Shown piece by piece: positions 25,635 to 33,933 of a DNA stretch of 64,000 nt. Each line of letters begins with the position of its first letter. Within the stretch, counting starts at the first letter, position 1. Location: the NCBI GenBank assembly GCA_018644665.1, contig JABGQA010000096.1, positions 1 to 64,000 on the forward strand, given 5' to 3'. Made by a program: the position numbers and the translations under genes. A model generated the notes under the pieces. That model was not told where the DNA came from. It ran no database searches and saw only the letters and a program-made list of their open reading frames with translations. The DNA comes from Candidatus Poribacteria bacterium (GTDB lineage Bacteria > Poribacteria > WGA-4E > GCA-2687025).

Positions 25635-26299
25635 CGCGTTCTCCCCAGGCCGTGTCGCGTGGCGCCCGTCTCAACGTAGCGCATTCTCCGCTCTACGTCA
25701 CGCCGCGGGAGAGTGGCGGGCCGTGTGCCGTGTGCGGGCAGGCCCGTCTTCTGTGCGGTCGGTCGGCGCTATCGTGTAGGTGTCGGCCTGGTGCGGCGTG
25801 TGGCGTGCCGGGGCTCGCCGCCGATCCCAAGATGCTGGGGTTTCCGATAATGCATCGCGCGCCGCCCACTTGTGCTAAATATCCGCGCACATCGGAAGAT
25901 GTTGTGCTGCGAGGCCCGCGCGGCAGTATCCACGGCCGCCGTCTATGACATAATCTACATTATCGGAAGTCCTGGGCCGTTCGCCCGCAGTTTCCGGGCG
26001 GCCGCGCCGCGCATAGTACCCCCAAAAGGTTATCGGATATGCCTGGCGCCGGTCGTTGTGTGGGGCGACAGCGCCGGGCATGCGCGGCGTCGAATGCGTG
26101 CGGGTGCGCGGCCGGGTTTGAGATGTTGTGGTCGGTCGTGGCCCTCCAGGCCGTGCGACACACTGGGCGGGTAGCGCACGCCGATGGGAGATATAGGGAG
26201 AAGCACTACACGAGGCGGTGTGCGCGGGTCCGTTGCAGACGTGGCCGGAGCGGTGTGGCCATATGTGCGTCGGGCCCGTGGAGTGTCCGGCAATGGACG
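25635..26299. other. Gene-free region with repeated AT-rich words
   Basis: No convincing gene lies in these 665 bases; open frames here are GC-driven. AT-rich islands stand out. TTCCGATAATG (25842-25852) and its exact reverse complement CATTATCGGAA (25958-25968) form an 11-base inverted repeat 105 bases apart. GTTATCGGATAT (26029-26040) repeats the TTATCGGA word a third time. ATAAT-CTAC-ATTAT (25950-25963) is a small dyad. The region lies upstream of the minus-strand SDR operon and downstream of the DUF6785-type gene. It may hold operators or a promoter for the SDR cluster, but no clear -35/-10 pair was found. Confidence 0.5.
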
Positions 26300-28186
26300 T
26301 CAGAACAGGAAGCGGTACGTTGGGGCCTCCAGGACGGCCCCGCGCAGCATCCAGAGGGAGCCGATCACGAAGTCGCCGAGGATTACGCCCAGGAAGAACG
26401 GCTGCGCGCGTCGCAGCAGTGGCAGGCCACCGAAACGCAGGATCCCGAGCTTGCAGGCCCAACTGACGAAGATCGAGCACCAGAAGAGGTTGATCGACCA
26501 GCCGCTCGTAACGGCGTAGCCGGCGGGATGGAGAGGGAACCAGACGAAGCGCGCGCGGAGGGCTGCGAGCAGAAGTGTGATCCCCGCGCCGTATGCGACC
26601 GCGACGGATGTCCCGGCGCTGGGATCGGTCTGGGCGGCGACCCAACCGGCGAGGCGATCGAACGACTCGGGGACCTTGCCGACGTTGGGTATTCCGTGTC
26701 GGAAGGAGTAGTGTGCGAGACCCCAGAATGACACCAGCGGCGCCAGCGCTGACGCGAGTAGCACGCCGACGATGAGCGCGCGTGGTCGGGCGCGGCTCTG
26801 CTCGCCGAGTTTGAAGCCTTCGAGTTGGTGGGGCATCGGATGACCGCGGTAGGCGCGGTTGTACCCTTGATGGAACGAGAGCGCGGTCATGTCGGCTGTG
26901 GATAGGGCTCGCGTCCCGAACACCTCGGCGATCATCAGATGCGGCCCGGCGCGATGCAAATCGTGAACCGGCGATCCTAGCTCCGCGCGCGTCCGCGTGA
27001 TGCCGAGCGACAGGACGAAGTACCCCACTGTGAACACGACGGCGACCCAGGGGGTCATCTTGAGCGCCATGCAGAACCAGAGCAGCGCCGCCACTCCCAC
27101 AGCGCCTCCCACAAGCGCGATGCGCGGCGTTCTGTAGTCGATGCGACGATCCCCGCGGAACACCGCCCGCAGGTGTCGGCGCGTGGTCCACAGGGCCAGC
27201 ACGCATAGTCCCGCGTAGGCACCGGCCGCTTGGGGTTCGATGTACGGGAAGTTCGGGAGGCGCTGCAGCCCCATCGCGCGGCCGGCGATCATCTCCATCT
27301 TCCAGAACAGATAGAAGAACCACGCTGAGAATGACATGTCGAGCGGCATGAAGAACGCCAGGCCTACGGCGTATGGCCACAGGGATAGTGGAGTCCACCC
27401 GATCGCGTTCCACGGCGGGTTCGGGGCGAGCGGGGCGAGATCGTAGAGCTTCCCGCCTACGCCGGGCACCGACGGGTACAGGAAGTTCAGGCCGTTCAGG
27501 AGATTCGCCAGGCCGGCGAGCGCGAAGCCCAGCCACATCGCCCGATTGGTGAACAGCGCGGCCGAGCGTGCCGTCATGTGCAGGGGCAGTTGGATGATCG
27601 GATACGACAGCTTCTCGGTCTCGGTCCACTGCTCGCGGACGAGCAACGTCAGGCAGAGCATCACCCCGGACAGCACGAGGATGAACGCCGACCAGACGAG
27701 CGCCGAAGGGAGCAGCGCGCGGAAATGCGGCCACGTGTACAGAGACGAGCCGCCGTCCGCGAGCGCCTTGAGGGCGCCGACGTCGCCTACGACCAACCAG
27801 TCGGGCACGTAGCGGAAGAACAGGGCGTCCCAGTCGTTCTCGGGGGTCGCGAGGTGACGCAGGCCGTTGGTGAACGTGCCGAGCACCTGCATCAGGTCGA
27901 GGCCGCCGATGCCGCTCGCGACGCAGAGCATCGTGTAAAGGACGACCTGCTCGGGGGGATTCAGGAACGGGCGTCGGTAGCCCGGCACGGCCCTGCCCAG
28001 CGCGCTCATGGCGATGACGACGAACAGGATGAACACGACGTGGTGGAAGAGCGAAACGGTCGTCGGGTACCCGGATGCCCAGGTGGCGGACGCCATCAGC
28101 CAGAAGTTGTTGGCGACGACGAGCAGGACGCCCAGCGCGTAGGCTCTGAACCGAACCGCGGCGAGTGCTTCGGCGTGTTTCTGCAT
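26300..28186 (-). CDS. Polytopic membrane protein, DUF6785/DUF6784-like
   Basis: This 628-residue protein has about 12-14 hydrophobic segments, starting with ALGVLLVVANNFWLMASATW. Conserved stretches such as NPPEQVVLYTMLCVASGIGG, REQWTETEKLSYPIIQLPL, DMSFSAWFFYLFWKMEM and FHQGYNRAYRGHPMPHQLEG match, as I recall them, the DUF6785 (middle) and DUF6784 (C-terminal) family known from Poribacteria, Planctomycetes and Armatimonadetes. The function is unknown. The number of helices and the acidic/aromatic loop (EKLSYP) recall oligopeptide-type transporters, but this is only a guess. It is transcribed away from trpF. No signal peptide other than the first helix is apparent. Confidence 0.8.
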   Translation of the reverse strand: MQKHAEALAAVRFRAYALGVLLVVANNFWLMASATWASGYPTTVSLFHHVVFILFVVIAMSALGRAVPGYRRPFLNPPEQVVLYTMLCVASGIGGLDLMQVLGTFTNGLRHLATPENDWDALFFRYVPDWLVVGDVGALKALADGGSSLYTWPHFRALLPSALVWSAFILVLSGVMLCLTLLVREQWTETEKLSYPIIQLPLHMTARSAALFTNRAMWLGFALAGLANLLNGLNFLYPSVPGVGGKLYDLAPLAPNPPWNAIGWTPLSLWPYAVGLAFFMPLDMSFSAWFFYLFWKMEMIAGRAMGLQRLPNFPYIEPQAAGAYAGLCVLALWTTRRHLRAVFRGDRRIDYRTPRIALVGGAVGVAALLWFCMALKMTPWVAVVFTVGYFVLSLGITRTRAELGSPVHDLHRAGPHLMIAEVFGTRALSTADMTALSFHQGYNRAYRGHPMPHQLEGFKLGEQSRARPRALIVGVLLASALAPLVSFWGLAHYSFRHGIPNVGKVPESFDRLAGWVAAQTDPSAGTSVAVAYGAGITLLLAALRARFVWFPLHPAGYAVTSGWSINLFWCSIFVSWACKLGILRFGGLPLLRRAQPFFLGVILGDFVIGSLWMLRGAVLEAPTYRFLF

Positions 28187-28285
28187 CGCGTGTGGCGGGC
28201 TCGGGGCGTGGTGAAGGGCGGCGAGTGACGGCGTCCATGTCTACCAGACGCGGGCCCCGTGGGCAACCGCGCGACACGAAGCGCG

Positions 28286-28314
28286 CTGACGTCCGCGCGT
28301 GTCCCTACTATAAT
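28286..28314 (+). promoter_or_regulatory. Sigma-70-type promoter for trpF
   Basis: The -35 box CTGACG (28286-28291; four of six matches to TTGACA) is followed by a 17-base spacer and a perfect -10 box TATAAT (28309-28314). Transcription should begin near 28321, giving a leader of about 35 bases with GGGAG ahead of the trpF ATG. It is the best consensus promoter seen in the window. Confidence 0.7.
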
Positions 28315-28355
28315 GGGCACGTGCATCCGGCGAGCGGCGTTTTGGGAGTGGCAGC

Positions 28356-28964
28356 ATGGCTACACGTGTGAAGATCTGCGGGATAACGACTGCGGAGGAC
28401 GCCGCGCTGTCGGCGCGCCTGGGAGCGGACCTCGTCGGCCTGATCTTCGCAGACAGCCCGCGACGCGTGTCGACGGACGAAGCGACGCGCATCGCCCAAG
28501 AGCTGCCGGCCTTCCAGCAGACCGTCGGCGTGTTCCAGGACGCCGTGGCGTCCCAAGTGATCGACACATGTCGCATGGCTGGACTCGACTTTGCTCAGTT
28601 GCACGGTGGCGAGTCACCCGACGACTGCGCGCGCGTGCAGGAGGCCGGCATACCGGTCATGAAGGTTCTGACGATCACGTCTGGCGATGATCTGAGGCCT
28701 GCGGCGGACTATGGTGGCGTGGCAGGCTTCATGCTCGACCGGCCGCGCGGTGGGCCGATGTTCGACTGGGCGATCGCAGCCGAGGCAGCGGCTACGCTTG
28801 GCGCGCCCGTATTCCTTGCCGGCGGCCTGACCCCGCTCAACGTGGCAGACGCGATAGCCATCGCGCAGCCGTACGCGGTGGATGTGGGTTCCGGCGTGGA
28901 GTCGCGGCCGGGCCGGAAAGACGCCTACAAACTCGCCGCGTTCCTCAACGCTGCCCGTGGTTGA
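28356..28964 (+). CDS. trpF: Phosphoribosylanthranilate isomerase
   Basis: This 202-residue protein, the usual length, starts at ATG 28356 with GGGAG upstream. All TrpF landmarks are present: RVKICGITTAEDA with the catalytic Cys, GLIFADSPRRV, DFAQLHGGE, FMLDRPRGG with the catalytic Asp, FLAGGLTPLNV and VDVGSGVESRPGRKD for phosphate binding. It catalyses the Amadori rearrangement of phosphoribosylanthranilate in tryptophan synthesis, in the cytoplasm. No other trp gene lies in the window, so trpF stands alone behind its own promoter. The convergent DUF3179 gene ends nine bases after its stop. Confidence 0.95.
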   Translation: MATRVKICGITTAEDAALSARLGADLVGLIFADSPRRVSTDEATRIAQELPAFQQTVGVFQDAVASQVIDTCRMAGLDFAQLHGGESPDDCARVQEAGIPVMKVLTITSGDDLRPAADYGGVAGFMLDRPRGGPMFDWAIAAEAAATLGAPVFLAGGLTPLNVADAIAIAQPYAVDVGSGVESRPGRKDAYKLAAFLNAARG

Positions 28965-28972
28965 CGACTTCC

Positions 28973-29995
28973 TTACCTGCCCGTCTCAACCGCATCGTCG
29001 CTTGGCCTGAGGACGCGGCCGTCGGGGTGAAACAGCTGCCACGCGGCCCGGTACGACATCAGTCCCGGCAGGTGCGTAAGGGTCGATCCAGCCAGTTCCC
29101 CAGACAGCGCGACGCCGGTGACGCTGCTCCAGGTCGTCCCCGTCTCGACGTCGCGCATGCGGTCGGGCGCGGTTGCGAGGAAGTGGTGTTCCGTGTCGCG
29201 TACGACGCGGGAGAAGATCGCAGCCCCGGAGCTTTCCGGGTTGAACGTCACGACGACGGACGTGCCGGCGAGGTCGAGGTTGAGCGTGGGCGATTCGAGG
29301 AGCGACCGGATCGTGGTCGAGAAAGCTCGGCCTCCGAGCATCCAGGCATAGACGAACCGATCGGGATCGCTGTAGAAGTCGAGGCCGTAGTTGCCCGCCG
29401 TCCGCGACATCCTGAGCACGGTGGTGTCCGGGTGCGCCGCAAGCCACCCCTCCCATGTCATCATCTCGCCGGGGACGATCTCCAGTTCCGTCCCTAGCAG
29501 CGACCCACGCATCGCGCGGCCCAGCAAGTGGCTCCATAGGGACTCCGTCTCCGAGTCCATCATGACGAGGCTGCGGTTCCACAGCATGCCGGACACCGTT
29601 AGCGTTATCTCGCGATCCCCTACCGTTCTGGCGTACACGACGCCGTTGTGGCAGAGGTGTCACCACGTGGCGGCGATCGCGACGCCTCCCAGGTGGTCGT
29701 TGATGATCTCCCGGCTCGGCCCGGTGAGCATGTTGATCGGGTAGGCGCGCGCCTCGCCGTTCACCACAACGCCGATAACCAACTCCTTCGCCGTCACCTC
29801 GTCATCGACGTCGCGGCCGGAGATGTACGGCGCGTCGACGATCGGTGGGAACGCGCGCACGACGCGCATCGGCTCGAAGGGCGGCGTTGCGTCGCTGAGG
29901 CGCGACTGGGCGACGGCGGCGCGCGGCGCTACGAAGGCGAACGACAGCGCCAGCGTCGCCAGTCCGGCGAGTAGGCGGGCGAGCATGGGGTGCAT
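28973..29995 (-). CDS. DUF3179 protein, probable selenoprotein with in-frame UGA (UxxC)
   Basis: The gene starts at ATG 29995 (AGGAG upstream) with a signal peptide (MHPMLARLLAGLATLALSFA). The frame meets TGA at 29660-29662 (codon 112) and then continues in the same frame to 28973, giving 340 residues if the TGA is read. Around the TGA the protein reads NDHLGGVAIAATW-U-HLCHNGVVYAR. In DUF3179 proteins, as I recall them, this place is a TWCPLCxxGVVF-type CxxC motif, so UGA replaces its first Cys and creates UxxC, a common selenocysteine redox motif. A hairpin that fits bacterial SECIS rules follows at once (29620-29654). Both halves are well conserved and no frame is lost. Function is unknown; a thiol/selenol redox role outside the cytoplasm is inferred. 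A simple nonsense mutation is the alternative. Confidence 0.78.
29620..29662 (-). promoter_or_regulatory. SECIS-like hairpin just after in-frame UGA
   Basis: In the mRNA the UGA is followed five bases later by CUGCC, then ACAAC, GGCGU, loop CGUGU, ACGCC, AGAAC, GGUAG. GGCGU pairs perfectly with ACGCC and CUGCC pairs with GGUAG with one G-U, so two five-base-pair stems surround a symmetric internal loop. The apical loop begins 20 bases after the UGA, has G as its second base and contains GU. These are features expected of bacterial SECIS elements, which bind SelB. The element lies inside the coding region. Confidence 0.65.
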
Positions 29996-30070
29996 CCTGG
30001 CGGCTCCTCGGGCGGATGATCGACGTGGTCGATCGAGTATACGGAGCGCTACACGCCCGCGGACAGTCGG

Positions 30071-33000
30071 CTACAGCCGGGCCGCCGGCTCATGGCCGTG
30101 TACTCGCGTCCAGTTCCTACCGTCGTCCGCGGACAGGTAGATGCGCCCCTGGTGCGTGCCCGCGAGCAAGACGCCATGCGCCGACACGATGCTTCGCACG
30201 TGATGGTCGTCCATCCCGGCGCCGCGCGCTTCCCACACGTCCGTGTCGGGATCGAGGCGGAAGACTCCACTCTTGCGGGCTGAGTACACGGCGCCACCAT
30301 GCGTCGTCAACGCATAGACGAAGTCGGCTCCTTCCTCCACACCTCGCGCCGACCGCGCCCAGCGAAAGTCGTCCGGCGCGAACACCCACACGCCGTCGTC
30401 GGTTGCGGCGCAGAGACGGCCGTCGCTCACGTGCAACGCGGGAACGACGCGACTGGCCAGCATGTGGTTCATGTGCAGCCACACGTCTCGCGCGACCGGA
30501 GCGGGCAGTACGCCCTGGGCGTCGGCGACGGACGCTACGCGCACGCCGTCCATCCCCTCAGGGAGGAATCGCGCCTGCACACCCCATTGGCTCCCAAGCC
30601 GACCCATCTTGATCATCAGGGCGTTTCGGCCGGGGCGCACCGGGACAGAGACCGTGTTGTCGCGGCTCTCGTCTCCCACGTGCCACGCGTCCGGGATGCG
30701 TTGGCCGTTCACCCAGATACCCAGGGCGCCGGTCCGCATCGTGTTCAGCGCGAGGCGTCGCGCGTCCGGCGAATCGATGTAGCAGACCATGTAGCCCGTC
30801 GTCAGACCGTTCGGGGCAGTTGGCCGTAGCTGCGCCTCGAGGTCCACCCACCCGTCTGGAGCGGCCACAACATCCAGCCAATCGAGACCCGGCGGCGGGT
30901 CTGCTGTGGCGAGCTCCGCCTCGCGGATGCGGTCGTTGTCCCAGAGCCAATCACGGTCGACGATGCTATCTGTGTACCGGGCCCGGAAGGCGGCTTCGGC
31001 GCCGACGATATTCACATTGTTGGGCGTCACGACGACGCGCCACGCGCGAATTGGGTAGACGGCGTCGCGTAACGTAACGACGCCGTCGGATAGGGCGTAC
31101 GCCGCGCCGTCGCTCCAGGTGACACCGGTGACGTCCCTCCGGCCGTCGGCCTCGGCGCTGTGCCCGACCCGCGGGTCGATGTCGGGGGTGGATAGCTCAC
31201 CGAGGAATCCGGCCGCGACGAGGGCGGCGGCGGGAGTCGGATTCACCGGGCCCCAGATGCCCGCCGGGCCGCGTGCCAGGAGCGCTCCGGCGCCGTACTG
31301 CCTCCCATAGACGACGCCGTCGTCCTCGCAGAACGCTTCCACTCTCTGCGCAGCCGTGTCCTCACGGCGCCAGTTGACCCCTCCGTCGGCGCTTCGCAGC
31401 AACGCAGACGTCTGATTGGCGTATACCTCGCCACCGCGGCCGAGCACGAACCTCGTCACGGGATAGAAGGGCGTCGGCGGCTCCCCACCGGGCGCGTGGC
31501 GCCGGTGGAACTCATCTCCGAGATCCCACGAGTTGGCCCCCACGAGCGACCTTTCGCCCCCCGCTGGGTTGCGGACCTCCACGCCGATGCTGCCCGTATA
31601 GTCCGCGTTCATGAAGTGGTACGCCCGTACGACCTCGCAAGCCATGTGGAAGAGATGCGTCCGGTCCACGTAGTGTTCCGGCAGGAACCCGACGTAGACG
31701 TGCTTCCCGCCGAGCCTGTCCTCCAGCCATGCGTCCCACTGGGCGTGTGTCACGGACGCGTTCGCGCGCGCCCACTCGGCGAACGCGTCGTCCGTGGTGC
31801 GGGCCCGCTTGTCACGGCCGAGCGCGTTCACCGCACTCCTGACACGATCCCTGCCTTCGGTGGCCGCGGGTTGCATTCCGGCGACTTCTATCTCGCCCTC
31901 TGTCACCCTCCGTTCTGCATCGGCCGCCTCAGGGGAGCCACCGAAGCGCGCCGACATGCGATCCGCTACGACCCGCGCGCCGGCCACATCACGCGTCGCA
32001 AGGGCCGTGGTCAGCTGCTCTTCCAACACATGAAGGGGTCGTTCACCCCAGGCGACAGCGATAGGCGGCGCGGCCGCCCATCGGACCTCGGTCGCCGTCG
32101 CGGGTCCGTCCCAACGACGCGCCGTCGCGGTGACATCGCCGAAGTAGAGGGCCTGACCCTCCCTCGTGCGCGCCTTCCCACCCCCGATGTAAACACCCGT
32201 CACCGGCAGTCCCTGCGTCCACGGTCGAGCCACGTCGCGCGCGACACGGGCGCCGTCGAGCCATACGTCGAACGACCCCCGGCGCGTGTCCTGCACGAGT
32301 TCCAATGCGTAGACTCGGTTCTCGTACGACGCCACGCGCTCGCGCTCGCGGTCCCGCTGAGCGGCCGGCGCGACGCCCGAGGCCGGGACGCTCTGGCGAG
32401 GGTAGGACCACTGGTCCGCGTCGTCCTTCTCGATGTACACCCCGAGCCCGTTCAACGGGTCAGCCGTGCCATCGATCAGCATCCCGATGCGGATCGGCGT
32501 CGACCCCATCGGTGGGCGTACCCACATCGTGACCGACACGACGCCCGTGACGGGCTCGAAGTCCCTACGGATGGATCCTCGGTTCAGTGTCATCAGTGAC
32601 GTGTACCGGCCGTGCGGGTGGGTCGTCTGCGCGACCGGGGGCGTGCCGTCGAGCGTGGGATCGCCTGCAACCCAGGCATCGGCGCCGGAGCCCGGGTCCA
32701 AGACCCGTTTCTCCGGCGAGTACGGGCGCACCGGCGGGGCGCGGTCAACCGGGCCCGTGGCATCCACGAACGCGACGGGCTGTACGTCGTGCTCGGCGCC
32801 CGCGACGGGATCCGCGGGCTCAGGCGCGCCACCCGACAACCCCGTCAGGCCTACCACCAGCGTGGCCGCTGCCGCCATCCCGCCGGCGGCATGCGGCCGC
32901 CATCCGGGAGCGAATCGCGCACCATGGCTGGGCGCGGGCAGCGCGTTCACGCTCGCCATCGTCTTTTCCGTGAAGCCGACACCGACGGACACGGCCAGGA

Positions 33001-33640
33001 TGGTGGTGAACCGGGCGTCCTGCATCAGCGCGCCGGCGCCGGTGCGCTCGAAGTGCCGCCGCAGCGCCCCGACGGCACGCTGGACGCGTTTCTCGGCGCC
33101 ATCCACGCCGATCCCGAGAGAACGGGCCATCTCCTTGAACGACAGCTCGCCCGGGCCGAAGCGCATGAGGATCGCCTCGCGCAGGTCCGGGCTAAGGCGC
33201 GCGAGTCCATCCCGCAGCAACGCCCGCACGTCCTCCTGTCGCGCAAATTGCTCCTGAGGCGCCTCCGGATCGCCGAGGAGGGAATCCTCGTCGGGCAAGT
33301 CTGGGACCATATCGAGCTTAGTCCACGTCCGAGGCGACTTCCGGTAATCCACGGCGGCGTTTCTCGTGACACGGTACATGTATGCGCGGAAGCTGTCTGG
33401 CACGCGAAGGCCCCTCGCGAGGCCGCTATATGCCTTCGCGAAGGCGGATTGCGCGACATCCTGGGCGTCCTGCCACGCGTCCACACGGGAGTCCCACAGG
33501 ACGCTGTAGGCGACACCGATCACCCATCGGTGATGCCGCGTCACGAGGCTCCTGTACGCACGCTCATCGCCGTCGCGCGACATGCGCACGAGCACGGCGT
33601 CCGGGAGCCCGTCGTAGTCGACAGTCCGGGTTGGTTCCAT
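30071..33640 (-). CDS. ECF sigma factor fused to a membrane-tethered extracytoplasmic Asp-box/LamG-like region
   Basis: One frame of 1189 residues. Residues 1-205 are an ECF sigma-70 factor: region 2 has DAQDVAQSAFAKAYSGLARG and FRAYMYRVTRNAAVDYRK, and region 4 has LSPDLREAILMRFGPGELSF with KEMARSLGIGVDGAEKRVQR. A single hydrophobic helix follows near residues 248-268 (GGMAAAATLVVGLTG). The remaining 900 residues look extracytoplasmic: a concanavalin/LamG-like part (VTMWVRPPMGSTPIRIGML), a coiled segment, a galactose-binding-like part near residue 1000 (LGIWVNGQRIP), and Asp-boxes SADGGVNW and SADDGRNW at about 755 and 1176. A signal sensed outside may release or activate the sigma domain. 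No anti-sigma gene is seen beside it. No clear SD precedes the ATG. Confidence 0.86.
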   Translation of the reverse strand: MEPTRTVDYDGLPDAVLVRMSRDGDERAYRSLVTRHHRWVIGVAYSVLWDSRVDAWQDAQDVAQSAFAKAYSGLARGLRVPDSFRAYMYRVTRNAAVDYRKSPRTWTKLDMVPDLPDEDSLLGDPEAPQEQFARQEDVRALLRDGLARLSPDLREAILMRFGPGELSFKEMARSLGIGVDGAEKRVQRAVGALRRHFERTGAGALMQDARFTTILAVSVGVGFTEKTMASVNALPAPSHGARFAPGWRPHAAGGMAAAATLVVGLTGLSGGAPEPADPVAGAEHDVQPVAFVDATGPVDRAPPVRPYSPEKRVLDPGSGADAWVAGDPTLDGTPPVAQTTHPHGRYTSLMTLNRGSIRRDFEPVTGVVSVTMWVRPPMGSTPIRIGMLIDGTADPLNGLGVYIEKDDADQWSYPRQSVPASGVAPAAQRDRERERVASYENRVYALELVQDTRRGSFDVWLDGARVARDVARPWTQGLPVTGVYIGGGKARTREGQALYFGDVTATARRWDGPATATEVRWAAAPPIAVAWGERPLHVLEEQLTTALATRDVAGARVVADRMSARFGGSPEAADAERRVTEGEIEVAGMQPAATEGRDRVRSAVNALGRDKRARTTDDAFAEWARANASVTHAQWDAWLEDRLGGKHVYVGFLPEHYVDRTHLFHMACEVVRAYHFMNADYTGSIGVEVRNPAGGERSLVGANSWDLGDEFHRRHAPGGEPPTPFYPVTRFVLGRGGEVYANQTSALLRSADGGVNWRREDTAAQRVEAFCEDDGVVYGRQYGAGALLARGPAGIWGPVNPTPAAALVAAGFLGELSTPDIDPRVGHSAEADGRRDVTGVTWSDGAAYALSDGVVTLRDAVYPIRAWRVVVTPNNVNIVGAEAAFRARYTDSIVDRDWLWDNDRIREAELATADPPPGLDWLDVVAAPDGWVDLEAQLRPTAPNGLTTGYMVCYIDSPDARRLALNTMRTGALGIWVNGQRIPDAWHVGDESRDNTVSVPVRPGRNALMIKMGRLGSQWGVQARFLPEGMDGVRVASVADAQGVLPAPVARDVWLHMNHMLASRVVPALHVSDGRLCAATDDGVWVFAPDDFRWARSARGVEEGADFVYALTTHGGAVYSARKSGVFRLDPDTDVWEARGAGMDDHHVRSIVSAHGVLLAGTHQGRIYLSADDGRNWTRVHGHEPAARL

Positions 33641-33933
33641 GCGATGTGTAGCCGCTGTGCGGCGTCCCTATCCCGACCGAACGTCTCTAGCGGTTAGCGC
33701 CTCGACGCGTACGAGACGCCCGACAAGACGTTCGTGTCCACCCAGTCCAACGCATCCTTACCACGGAGGCGGAGCCCTCCCTACCCACTATGACGAGGGC
33801 GGGCGACGCGATCCGCCAACGAAATGCACATTTGCGCGTAAAGGCCGGAGGACGCGAGTGGCGAGCGACCGCGTCTACCAGTATTTCACGATACTGCTGT
33901 GCGGCGGGAACATAGCGCCGTCGCGCGCGGTCG
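33641..33933. promoter_or_regulatory. Intergenic region with dyad upstream of the sigma fusion
   Basis: This 293-base gap between the histidine kinase stop and the sigma-fusion start has no gene. It contains the perfect dyad CAGTAT-TTCACG-ATACTG (33879-33896), AT-rich against the local background. Its place upstream of the sigma fusion and downstream of the kinase suggests an operator or a weak terminator stem. There is no U-run on the minus strand, so an operator is slightly favoured. Confidence 0.4.

Noticed and set aside
25875-28277. An 800-codon minus-strand frame, strongly Arg/Pro-rich
   Set aside because: It overlaps the DUF6785-type membrane gene in another frame and has no protein-like segments; the 628-residue frame is the real gene.
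29660-29662. Simple nonsense mutation or pseudogene in the DUF3179 gene
   Set aside because: Not excluded, but less likely: both halves are intact, the TGA falls exactly on a redox Cys, UxxC is formed and a SECIS-like hairpin follows. The change is a substitution, unlike the two homopolymer shifts in the window.
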